A stretch of 64,000 nt of DNA from Takakia lepidozioides. Taxonomy: Eukaryota > Streptophyta > Takakiopsida > Takakiales > Takakiaceae. The stretch lies in NCBI GenBank assembly GCA_030704615.1, contig CM060732.1, positions 69,109,053-69,173,052 of the forward strand. Reading direction: 5' to 3'. Both the position numbers and the translations under genes were made by a program. Shown piece after piece: positions 26,460 through 38,600 of the stretch; position 1 is the first letter of the stretch; each line of letters begins with the position of its first letter. The notes beneath the pieces are model-generated. The model worked only from the letters and a program-made list of their open reading frames with translations, was not told the origin of the DNA and searched no databases.

Positions 26460-26750
26460 TTATAATTGTAGTTCATTGTCAAGATTGTGAGCTACAGCCG
26501 TAAGCACTGGCATTTGAACTCTATACTTCGGAGCCAATGCGATGACCACACCTGCTATGGCAACACTCTCCCCTACTCGACTCATGGAGGACAAAATGTC
26601 TTCAAGTTTTTTACCTGACCCCTGTCTGACCCCCACAGATCCATTCCTTGACAGTCTCACAAAAAAAGTAAGCATAATGTCCCCAGATCGAGAAAGATTG
26701 AGAAAGGCTTGCTAGGGTTGTAGATTTTGCACCCATATTTTCTTCCAGCT
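26460..26750 (-). pseudogene. Fragment of NAD-dependent glycerol-3-phosphate dehydrogenase, plastid type
   Basis: The minus-strand frame reads LSRNGSVGVRQGSGKKLEDI, then SVAIAGVVIALAPKYRVQMP and VLTAVAHNLDNEL. This is the C-terminal helical region of plant plastidial GPDH (GLY1/SFD1 type), which makes glycerol-3-phosphate for glycerolipids. Just upstream, EENMGAKSTTLASLS in another frame matches the preceding conserved segment, followed by GDIML after a shift. So there is a frameshift, only about 90 residues remain, and no introns are seen. It is a dead fragment of a gene located elsewhere, perhaps captured by a transposon. Confidence 0.65.
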
Positions 26751-26989
26751 ATCTAATTTCTGAGTAGCCCTGACCAACAAGAGCCGCCATGCAATTGTTC
26801 CCAAGCTTCATTTTTCTTCTTGGTCATGGTTGACTGTTGAGGGGCATATGGCACCCTTTGGGATTTAACTCTTTTTGTCCCCTTCAATAATTTAACTATT
26901 AACAATATATTTATTTGGCTACAAAAAAATGACATTTTGGCTAAAATATATTAGGGTTTAGCCAGAACTTGTCGACGTTGCCTTCTATC

Positions 26990-27236
26990 TTGCTGAGAAA
27001 GAAAAACTTGGCACCAGCTGGCATCCTAACGATCCGTTGTGGATTATATCATCGTGGACAAGAGGTTGTTTCCCCATAGGGCCAATGTGTTGATTGACAA
27101 AACTGATATTAGTACCTCCGACCACTTCCTAGTTTGGACTAAGATCAAAAGCTGTTTTCCCAACACCGAAAGATCTGTGAAATGTTGGATTCGGAAGTGG
27201 GGCATCCAAAATTTCCAAAATGAAGTTGGTAGTTGA
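26990..27236 (+). mobile_element. LINE endonuclease-domain remnant
   Basis: The frame 27039-27236 reads DYIIVDKRLFPHRANVLI then STSDHFLVWTKI. This is the C-terminal part of the apurinic-type endonuclease domain of LINE ORF2 (D-Y-I and S-D-H motifs). The upstream WHPNDP is in another frame. Truncated, with no downstream reverse transcriptase. Confidence 0.6.
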
Positions 27237-27239
27237 GTT

Positions 27240-29693
27240 TCTCAAGTGCTAATTGCAGCTCCCTAATCTTTTTCTACTTTCACTAGAGTACCATTTCTAC
27301 ATTCACAATCCCTGATCTTGATCTATTCAGCATCGTTTCCGTGTGTCACTTGTTCAGTGCCTGTCGTTTTCTTATGTTCGTTTATTCCAGTGTTGGACCG
27401 GTATATAGGTCTTGGGCGGGTATCAATTAGGGTAAGGGTAATGGTATAAAGGATCATACCAGGCGGGTACCTATAAGGGCAAAACCAATACCCTGATGGG
27501 GTAGGATACATGGACTTCTAAAACCCTGGCGCAAAACGTACCAGTCTGGTCTTCTTTTTTTCCTCACACTACTACTCCAATACCCTGCATGCGTCGGTTG
27601 AGGGACCGGATGTAGGTAGGGTTTAGGGTAGTTTTCATTAGGGATACTAACTACATAAAGCGTTTTCAAGAGGGCACTTCAATGAGGATGGAGGTGCAGA
27701 TTTGAGGCAGATTTGACGAGATTGTGGCGCTGGGAGGCACTTTTGCATGGCTGTGCCTTCATGTCTAGAAGTTTGGTAGGATTTTCAGTCGGATTTCCTC
27801 TTCTTAAATGTACATCTCGCTGCTGTTTTGCTTTGCTTTTTGTTGCTTTGAAGTCGTGCTAGCATTTGCAGCTGCATCAGATTCTTGAGGTTAAGGGTTG
27901 AGCACATTGTGTATGAGCTCTACAAGAGCAGATCTAAAGCATGGAAGATGTTGACATTTCTTTTTCTGTGGAGTTTGCCTTCACAGATGCAGGTGACACT
28001 ACTAGAGTCACAGTGGAATCGGGGCTGGAGACACAAGCCACAGCCAGTATCGCGCACGAGCGTGAAGATGCTGGTGACGTGGATTCAAAAGGCGCTAGAT
28101 GAGGTGCTAGCTGCTGAAGAACAAGCAATTTGGAGGGTGCGCCTTGCAAGCACGATGCCCACACCCAAGGTTCCCCTCATTTCTCTAGCCCTCCTCCAGT
28201 AACTCACCACCTCCACTAGGTGCTGCTCAAATGAAACACTCTACGTAAGCTAAGAGAGAGACCAGGTGGATCCTGACTCACTCGAGCATCAAGAGAAGAT
28301 GTCGGAGAGAAGGAGAGAAGGGCATATATGTACACCCTGTGATGTGAAGGAAGGAGCCTCGGTGGTAGAGATCGTGTCTCGGAGGTTGAGACTAAGATCA
28401 AGCCTCCCTTAGGTGGCCTAGACCGGAGGATTTTGGGAAAACAAATTTTAATTTGTGCTCTAATATTTAATCGGTTTTGGTTTTGTTTTGTTTTTCTTAA
28501 TATATATTCTAGATGATTGAGTCAGTCTTTCTAAAACAGCATCTTCTCCAATCCTACTTAAAACTAGAGGTGTGAAGAATCTTTTTCAGGTGATGAATCA
28601 AAGCAGAAATGGGTTTGGAGTATTGTGGGCTCTTGGTTGTCTGAATGAATTTCTCATATCATGTTGCTGTTGGTGCATGTGAGTTCATGTTAGCTACATT
28701 TATATTGAGGCCTCATTTGAATATTTGGTTCACACTCAGATTGCAGAGAGGCAACACAGAGAATCATTAAAGTTACTACATGGAAGAATTCAGTGACCTT
28801 GGTGCCTTTGTGGATTCAATAGATTTCTTCTTTTTTCTTGCAGTTCACACACACACCCTGTTTGTGACTTGCTTGTACCACATGGCCTCTCTACATACTT
28901 TGGCATATGTTCAAACTTCAAACAATTTGTTTTGTCAGTCTTGGAAGGATTTGTGTTGCTTGCATAGTCTGGAATGTCTTGAATAGCTCACCAAAAATCG
29001 CATTGATCTCGAGATATCTCTCAAAGTCATGCAAGTGGGTCGTATGGCCAAGTTCATGGCTTGGTGAGGACAGAACTTATTGCAGATTGTATCACCATTG
29101 GGATCTAATCTCAGTGTCTTCATGTCTAGTTCAGTGAAAGTGACTCAAGGTGCTTAAAAGAGGATCCCCAGGATCAAACAAGTAGAAACTCTAACTGTCT
29201 TCCCAGAATCTATTCATACTCAGCTTAAATTAACCTTTCCCCAATCGCATCTTCAACCCACTTGGATGCTAGAGACTTAAGAAGCATACAATTGGTGAAT
29301 AAAATAAATTTCGAAGTGCAACCAATTTTGGAGACAAGTTTCTACATAAAAAGTTGTTGTAAACACATGAGCTGGTAAGTTGGATTAGCATGGGGGGATA
29401 ATCTGATTTTACAAAGACACTACTCTCCTCCATAGCATCAAGACTTTCAGCACCATTTCACTGGAAAATGACGGCAGAGGTAGTATGCCGCACAATAGTA
29501 GATGACAAGATCCTGCCCTATTGCCATGCAAGTTCAGCCTCGAAAGGTTTGATGGAAGAGTGTTCTCGCCTGAAAGGCTGGCTTCTTCATCTCTTAGGCT
29601 CAATAATATGGAGACACTGATGCTCCAGTAGTCCATCATACATAGCCTACATCCAGAGACAAAGAGATTCCAAGAAGAGCACTTGGACAGCTC
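27240..29693. other. No gene seen apart from a dispersed repeat
   Basis: Mostly non-coding sequence. A short open frame at about 27942-28105 (plus, 53 codons) is the only slightly gene-like stretch; I cannot assign it. Confidence 0.4.
28240..28650 (+). repeat. Dispersed repeat, copy 2
   Basis: Second copy of the repeat at 13790-14290, sharing GGAGCCTCGGTGGTAGAG plus ATCGTG, AAAACTAGAGGTGTGAA and GGTGATGAATCAAAGC in the same order. Confidence 0.7.
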
Positions 29694-32600
29694 TTAAAAG
29701 TCAAGCCATCCACCGGTCCCACCATAAGGGGATGGCAAGTCAGAGTCAACAACGGGAGGGAGAAGGGGAGATAAATCATCTGGAAAAAGGTCCTGTGGTG
29801 GCGGAGGAGGGTAGGATCCATTGGCCACTGGCCAAATTGGTGGTACACTCAATACCTGAGTAACGTTAGTCATATTCTCGCCATGACAAGGCCTTGCTGC
29901 TAAGGGTGGTAAAGGCAATTGAAACGTATTCTCGGATACCCACTTATCCACGTCAAACACGAAAACAGGCTTTTGTCTTGGGACTGTATTCGGCAGCCTA
30001 GCGTCTTGTGGCAGGCCCCTAGCCAGCTTCCTTTCGTAATCCCTTCGGCACCAAATGTACAGGGGTGGAGGGATGGTGTTCTTCTGTGATAGCTCCTCAT
30101 TGGTTGTTTCGTCCACGGAGCCTGGTAAGTAGAATGACTTCACAACACAACACATCAAAATCAGTTTACAGTGAACATAAACAGGCAAACAATGAGCTAT
30201 CTTAAGTCAAAGTGGCTAGCAGAACAATAGCAGCCACATGATATGTGTCAGATTGAGGGCTGGAGCAGCAGTGTGAGAGACAACATTTTGTTTCCTGTTT
30301 ACTACCACTCTTGAACCCAATAACAAACACCCCTCAAAGAGAAGGGGAGGAAACTTACAGGGCCTTTGAGTAGAAGAGGGTCCTCCAAGATGAGTACATA
30401 TCCCCACTCCTTCAACCTGCAAGTCACCAAACAGGGTCCTGAGGTAAATTGCGACGGAGTTGAATGGGAGACTCCTATTAGCAAGGAACAGACAACAGAC
30501 AGCCCGCAGATCCTCTGGCAGAATCCCCAAAAAATCCCACTGATAGTCCACCACATAGCCAGAGACTTCGGGCAATTCCCAGATGAAGTCTTCTTATAGC
30601 TTAAGGGTCTGGATTGTGAAACCACAGCAACTATGATTGTCTTTGGCACACTATTATCAGATTATGCGTATTTGGTTGCCAGTGGCAACTCGGACTAAAG
30701 TTCTTCCAAATGACAGACCCATTGAAGACCACCATTTTACACGGTACTGATCTGAGGAAGTCACCATGCTGAAGGAATTAATTGCCTTCCAAATTGTTCA
30801 TGGATACATCTACACCAAGACCAAGGAGGTACCTAGTTTGATCATGGGTTGTGGACTGTGTTATGTTGCTTGTTTTATTTCACGCTATCACATTGAGCAG
30901 CAAAAGATGCAGATGAGATTTCAGACTTATTCCAATGGGAAGCATTGGGTGTTACCTTCAGTTCCATCACATACATATCTGGGGGAAAGGCCGCCATCTG
31001 GCCCTCACATTACAACCCCCGGACGGAAATTCGGCACCGAATATACAACAGGGGAAGCCCGGATGAAGTCGCCTCGGGCGCAGAGGCTGGCGCATGTGCG
31101 ACAGAGAACATCCCTTGGATGGAGATTCGGCGCCGAATTTCCATCCGGGCCCCCCCAAAGGAAGTCGTGTCGGGGGGTCAGGCCGAAAACTGGCCGGCAT
31201 AAAAACATCCCCAGATGGAAAAACGGCGCCGAATTTCCATCCGGGGTGGTTCGGATGCAATCGGGGAGGGGGGAGAGGCCGGCACCTGGCCGTCACATTT
31301 CAACCCCCGGACGGAAATTTGGCACCGAATATCCAACAGGGGACGCCCGGATGAAGTCGCCTCGGGCGTAGAGGCCGGCACGTGTTCGACAGAGAGCAAT
31401 AGTCGACATATTGATTGATAGTCAACATGTCAATATGTCAATCATATGTCAACGATGATTGAATCCACTTGACTATCAGTATGGAACTCGCAACACAATA
31501 ACACGCCCACAAGTTTCAGACACTTACGACATTGTTTCTGGAGGAACAATCAAAACCACCAGTTTTGGCCTGAAATTCAATGCGTGTCTGATGAAGCGAT
31601 TAGCCAGCGATCCATCAACTCCAAAAGGAGGGTTCAGGCCTATCACCTGCACACAACACCAAGTGCAAGTCCTTAAGCAGATACAGTTTGTGTCTACTAC
31701 CTCCTAGCAGCAGGGTGGGGACAGTATCTATGTTGAGGCAGATAGATTGCCTCTCCTTGCGCTAGAACCACCTATGTAATTGTTGTATGAGGGAAAAGTA
31801 AATGGGGATTGAAGGCAGGTCTCCTTGTATTTTGTCTGGCTACCATGTTTGCACTGCAGAACTTGTAGGTGGAGATTGTGAATAGGCAGTGCCACCAGCA
31901 AGCAGGCCAATGCTTCTATGCCATAGATACTCTTATCAATTGCACTAGACTAGGATGGCTGTTCCACTTGAATTCCCAAGTCAGCCATGTTACATGGTCA
32001 CTTGTATCTTCCATTACAACTAAAGGTATCATTCTGTGCACCTACTCAAATACACTGCAAAAGAAGGTAACCCTTATCATAGCAGCACATCAAGGTGTTG
32101 ATGCGCCCTCTATTTGGAATAACAATCCAACAGCACATTGTGAAGTACCAGCTTCTCTTATGACTGATGAAAGACTATCCGATAAATGGGAAGAGGCAAA
32201 TTGATAACTCACCAGCTGACTCCCACGAAGAAGGTCATCACTCGTAACAGTAAACCAATCCTTATGCTCAAAGTTGAATTTGTGCTGAGCATATATCCAA
32301 ACAAAAGAAATTGTTGGTGGAGGATTTTAAGCCCAATAAATGAGTCAGGTCTCCATGTCAAGAACAGCTTATACAGAGAAAACTTCTGCTACAGGAAGAA
32401 GACTAACACAATTTTAATTACTTACTTTTGGCGGGTGTATGTCAAAATTTTTGAACTGGCATTTCTCCTTCCCTGTCCTGTTAAGAGCCTCATGCATTAA
32501 TAAGGAAAAGTCATTCGAACCGCAGCACATATCCACCACCTGCACACATAAAGTTATGCAAATGCTGACATAATGGTTTAGACTCATGGCCAACAGAGCT

Positions 32601-35600
32601 ATAGCTAACAAAGAGGAAACCTGACACCAGAACCGAAAAGCCTGAGGGCCACCATTTCAGTGTACGGAATGATCAGTCAGTAGTTTTGAAGTCCCCAAAC
32701 CTTGGGGAAAGAAGGGTAAGACCTCATATTAGTAGACACAGGAAGCCCCAAACTCCTAAAGTCACCTCAACAGGCCGTTGAAATGACGAACAGACAATGA
32801 CATTGTATTTCACTGAGGCAGTTTTATCTTTGCTCTACAAAGCATCTCCCTTAATCTTACTGTATTGAAAGCACAACAAGCGATACAATATTCACTGTTG
32901 CTTACCATGTCACCATCATCAACATATGGATGAAGTCTATCCACCACCTGTGTACACCATCGACTTCAGTGCAGTGAGCAGTGAAAAATTTAGCAAAAAC
33001 ACATGAGGAAAATTACCACATACACAAACCATCACCAACTCCACTGTGAGGTACACCTGGTACTTTCATCAGATTCAGAGTAGACCACAATAGCAAACAG
33101 GGAGCAAAATCAGCACTGGTAATAAAGAATCTCAAACAAAGTATCTGTGGTCTTTCACCACTTGGTCTCACCAGGCAAGGTGAGTGCCTTGGAGTCCAAC
33201 TTAATGCATGGTAAATGGAGGTTCAGGTAATAGAACTTCAGGTGTCTACAGTGTTCTCAACTCAATTGCATGTGCCGCTGGGATCTGGCCAAACAGCAGT
33301 TTACAGGGAAAGGGATGGATGAATAGACCTGTATGGATGAATCAGCCACCCTACATGTCACGGGTATAGGTAGAGGTGAGCTGAGACTGGAAACCTCTCA
33401 AAAATAGATTCACTCCATCATGATGCTTAAACTTGCACTAACATCTCTCCATCCATGTTGACTAAGGACCAATATATATCTGGTACGGACCTCCCTTAGC
33501 TTGTCAACTTTGGTGAAATGCCGCCCAAAAGAAGTGTATCGATTGCCATTCAAAGCAGGGGCAAGATAAACCCTCAACGATGTCTGCAGATCAATGAGAC
33601 CAATACTTCATCACTACGAGCGCACTTCATGAAACAAACAACCTCATGTCACAACAATTCAACTACGATTGCATCTTGTTCATGAGATAGAGAGTGTAAA
33701 TAGAACCTTGCTTAGAACAAATCTACAAGCTGGACCTCTAATTCAGACTTAACATTGGACGAGTAAAAATACCTCAGCTTTTGTTAGTTGCTCAAGAGCT
33801 GTTTTTGGGCAAATCTTCTGCGCTTCTTGGAGGCCTCCTTTCTTCAAACCCTCCAAGGCCTTGGTTATAGCCTAGGAAAACAGTACCAACAAAAAATGGA
33901 AAAATGTGAGCTCTCAAGAGAAGCTTTAGACTCTCTTATAGTACCTAACAGATACAAACAGATGCTCATACAGTGATCTACACCTTGCATATGATTAAGC
34001 TTGTAATAACCTCATCACGAAGTAAAGGTTGATGGTCAAATTCACCACACAGCAAAGTGAAAAAGCATACAGCTCACTCCATACAGTAGTCCATAACAGT
34101 TCTGCATCTTGCTGCTATAAATTCTACTGCCTCAAACATACTGACCATCATCAACTTTGTAAACTGCAGATAACTTGTCAGGTACAGGGTCTCATTTTGC
34201 AAGGAAAGAACTTTGGATTATTTTAGCAATGACAATCCAAAAGTACTAAACAGTATGCTTTTCAGAAATATCCTATACCTCCTCATCTGTCCGGTAAAGT
34301 ATCTGGAGCATGTAACAGAAAGGCTTACTGATAGAATCGATGAAAGTTCTCCGTTATGTATAAGCTTTTTGTTGGGATTTTCCTCATAACATGAGGGAAA
34401 GTGCAGCTGCTTCTTGACAACATCAAGAGTTACACACTCCATAGATTTGCTAACAATCTCAAGAACTCTGCAGCACATTTCATTGCTGTCAGTTACTCAG
34501 AAAGTATGACCTATTTCATCACATCTCGCCCCTGCCATAGTGAGATTGCAGGTAGAGGGGCTTGTTCCATATTTTGAAGGGACACTACCTGACTCTTCTC
34601 AATATCTAAGAAAATTGTGCATCTACTGACATACCTGAGGTTGTTCTGTTTGACATGGGACAAATTGTCAGCTTCAGCTTGAGATGCAACACAAGTAGAA
34701 ACTACAGGTCTTTTCTTCTTTGCACCATCAGCATGCCTTAGAATGCGCAAAGGCATGATTTTGGGTCCCACTTTCTTGGATGAGTTGCTTCGATTCAGCA
34801 CAGAGTCACCCTGTCTTTCTCCTGTGGTCGGCTTCCCCTCTTCTGATGACCGTCTAGCCGGAGGAAACTTCAAGTGATCTCGTTTAGGTGTTAACAGCTC
34901 TTCATCAATTTCATGGTTCCTGTTCCAGTCCACAAAGGTCGAGCATATTGGTCTTAAGATCTTTGAATGAATTGTACAGCAAAAGCTCTTGACATAATTT
35001 CCTATCTGTTTCCCATCAGTGTCTGCAAGCAAACCATGTGTTTTAGCAGAACTCCATGAAAGATAGAATTACATTCTTAGCAGTCACTGGGTAGGATCCA
35101 CTTACTCGCAATAAATGATAAGTCGTCCTCGCTCCCCAAGGACCCAAGCTCTTTGTGGCTGACCATCAGAGTCATTGAACCTTATCCCTCTGATGTAACA
35201 ACACCTCCAAAGAACTTAGAAACGACAATTCGCAATGATATGCAACTTCCATACAAAAAAATTCTCCAAAAACAGAATGACCCCAAATAGAACTGCTATC
35301 CTCTCTCTGACGTGTTGCCCACCAAGCTTTACCTAAGACAACACCAACAATAACATTCCCTAACACAACAACTGGGAATCATGGTCTCATATTTTCAATC
35401 AACACTGCTATTGACATTAGGAAAACCATGAAGTCAGCTTGATCTAATATTTAGCAGTGAGGCTGAGATCTGGAAGTCAACAACAAACAGGAGGGGAAAA
35501 CAGGAAAAATGACATGGTGGACAGTAAAGAAACAAGGAAGCTCATCAATTCCCTCACAATGCACTACTGAGTTCCACAGGTAACTAAGCAGGATATTACG

Positions 35601-38600
35601 ACAATTCGAAACAGTAATTATATTAAATATATACATGCAAGGACGAACTCATGGCGTAACTCAAATACTTACTCTGGCAAGCACTGTTTATGCCAAGCAA
35701 CAGGGCAGCGCCTGCATTTGGCAAGCTGCATATTCTCAATTTCTTTGTTCTCTGCCTTTCCACATTTCTTGCATGTATGCAATGGGCAGCACAACGTGTC
35801 TACACCTTGTTTAATGCGCTCTGCTAGTGCTGTTTGTTCAGACACTGGAGCCAGCTTTCTGGCCAAGCATTTTAGATGATAAAAGCGCCCACAGAAAGCA
35901 ACATCACATCCGAAGACCTGTAGCCAGTGCAATTTTAGAAAGTTACAATCAACATTCTTGCTCTAAAGAGCATCCATAGCCACTTGCATATTGCTTGGAC
36001 CCATGCCTATTGGTATACATAGTCAAATCAACAAGTACTCGAGTAAAAATAACCAGGCTCACCTCTCGTCTATCTTTCAGAGCCTCATCAGAAGCCCCAA
36101 GTTGTCCACAGATGTAGCATTGGTGTTGTTTTTGCTGACAATTGCCACAAAACCACTTGCCCATTTTCTGCGAGCATAAATGATTCCATCAATACATAAC
36201 GATGCAGTACTGGCAAAAATTACCGCTAACAAACACCTAGATATCCGTCTCTCTGTACTTGCAATTGTCCCACTTCAGGGTGCGAGTATGAACTGTAGAA
36301 AGAAGATGGCAACGGACCTCCACTGCTGCCTTCGAGTAGCCAAGAGTTGGACAATGTGAATCTTGGCCATTGTCATTCTCTTTATGTGCATGAAAGGAGC
36401 GCATGCAGGGACCGTCGCAACTGTAATTGCCCCCAGACATGCCCAGTTATAGGAGAAAATCATTGAGGACTTATCCTTGCTTACTTCAATTACCATTGGA
36501 ACATGCCTCATTCAGCACACCTACTTCTGTCTGTCCAAAAGAAGGAAATTGGGGAAGCATGATGGAACATGAGGTTCATCCCTAGGCAAACAATAGGTCA
36601 CAATCAAACATTAGAACCTTTTAAGACTCTGGAACCAGGCTGCAGAGTGAGTATCATTAAGAGAGAACCATACAAGAGTAGGCTCCCCCCATCATCACAG
36701 ATGTGACATACAGCTGACTCGCCCAACTCATCACTGTTTTCCTCCTTCAAAAACTCTTTTTCCTCAGTACCACTCTTCATCTCCCTTAAAATCTTCCCAT
36801 ACTCCTCCTCAAGGTGGCTAATATCAGTGAGATCCCCTGACATGGGCCTCTGTGACAGAACCAGAGCTGTGCTTTGTCTAGAATTTAAGACCATGTTTCT
36901 TCTGTGCACGGGGGAGACCATATGAGATTCGATCTGGCTTGCATCTGGGATACGATCTCAAGCAAAGGACACCGGCTCAGTTAAAAAAAATGCACTACTG
37001 GAGCTCTCAAACAGTTCTCCCTCAGACTCTTATGGAACATTGTTCCTTGCCCTCCGATACTACATATGACACCAACAGCCATTCACAACTGATGGACATA
37101 GACAGAGACTCGTACAATAAAACCTGAAGGTAATCATCAAGTCAGAAGCATTTTGGTGAACCATCACTAGCTGCCCAAAGCTTAGGCTGAAAACAGAACA
37201 CTCTGACTCAAAACAAAATTAAAGAGACCAGGTAGCATCCAAGCGTCAGTGCACGAAACACGCGTTCCAAGAGACGACCTACACAGTGCCCATAAGAGCA
37301 AACCAACAAAACTCAACAGACGCAAGCAGGAAAATCATAACCAGCATAGCACCACCTCTACTGACATGATGCTGAATTAACTTTGTAATGCTTCCATATT
37401 ATGCAGATGAACAAAAGTGGGGGTTCACAGAGCATACCAAAGCAGATCACCCCCATCATCGCAGATGTAGCACTCTGGATCCCCTAAGGATTCATTGTCC
37501 TCATCTAGATCTTCACTGTTCGTCTCCGACTCCTCGGCCTTCATGTCGTCACCATTGGTCATTTCAGATGATGAACTGCACTTACCCAGAATTGAACAAT
37601 TGCTAGGTCAAGTAACCGTTAAACCTAGGCCTTGCGGACAACATTGAGAAGAGAGTATCATTACATTGCATTGCAATCCATGCTGCACATGTGCAGAGCC
37701 GCAATGGACCCAGACACTCAAGCGGCATGTGCTTTGATGAGATCCAAAGTGAAGATTAACTCCTCCGAGATTTTAAATTATTGCTAGTACATATATGTAA
37801 GAGCAGAAAAGAACTCCAGGCCTACACTTGAAAGATAGCCAATTGAAGGAGAAAGTTAGATTATATCCAAGGCAACAACTACTAATTCTAATTAGAAAAC
37901 TGCATGGTGTGTGACATCTGATTTATTGATACTGACTTACCTCTGTAACATGCAACTATCATTTGCTTTTGACAATTGTATTTTACGTTTCTTCTTTTCT
38001 CGAGTGATTGCATCATGCGCTGCTTCCTTTTTCAAGGAAGTCCCTTCATCTGCATGCGGTCCTACTCTTTTGCGTTTGTTAATGATTGCTTCCTTCTTGG
38101 AAAGTGCAGAATGGAATGTCTGAATCACCTGCAACAGAAAAACAGTTGAAAATACTACAAATGTTTCAGTATAGAATGTACTCATAAGACTTTGTTTCCG
38201 TGGCCTTGTGGCGATAGATCCTGCACCCAGTTTGGACAAAAACAAAGGGAATAGGCACTACCTCTACGAGTGGCTCACTCCAGTAGTGTGACTTACCTTG
38301 ATACAAACAATTAGAAAGCTCTAGAAAGCCCTTCACACAAGCATCAATCTTTTCACTACAGAGTTTGTCACCAAGGGCCTAAGCCTAGTATCATATGCAC
38401 AATATGCGAAAAAAGAACAACCTTTCCGTGCCTACAAACACATCCTCTATATCTCCATACTACAGTAAGTCCCCACAAATCCGGTCCAAGAATGTCACTT
38501 TCTTTGTTCACAAGGTGACACAATCACTGCCTCCAGACACTCTTGTCTGTGCATTTTCACCTGTGCATGGTTTGTCAAGATGAAACCACTGCTACATCCA

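Noticed and set aside
27376-27620. Possible third hAT end beginning CAGTGTTGGACCGG
   Set aside because: No matching right end or target duplication was found nearby.
30766-31371. 201-codon plus-strand frame in an EDM2-like intron
   Set aside because: Its second half is the GC-rich minisatellite, which stays open on both strands; there is no known domain.
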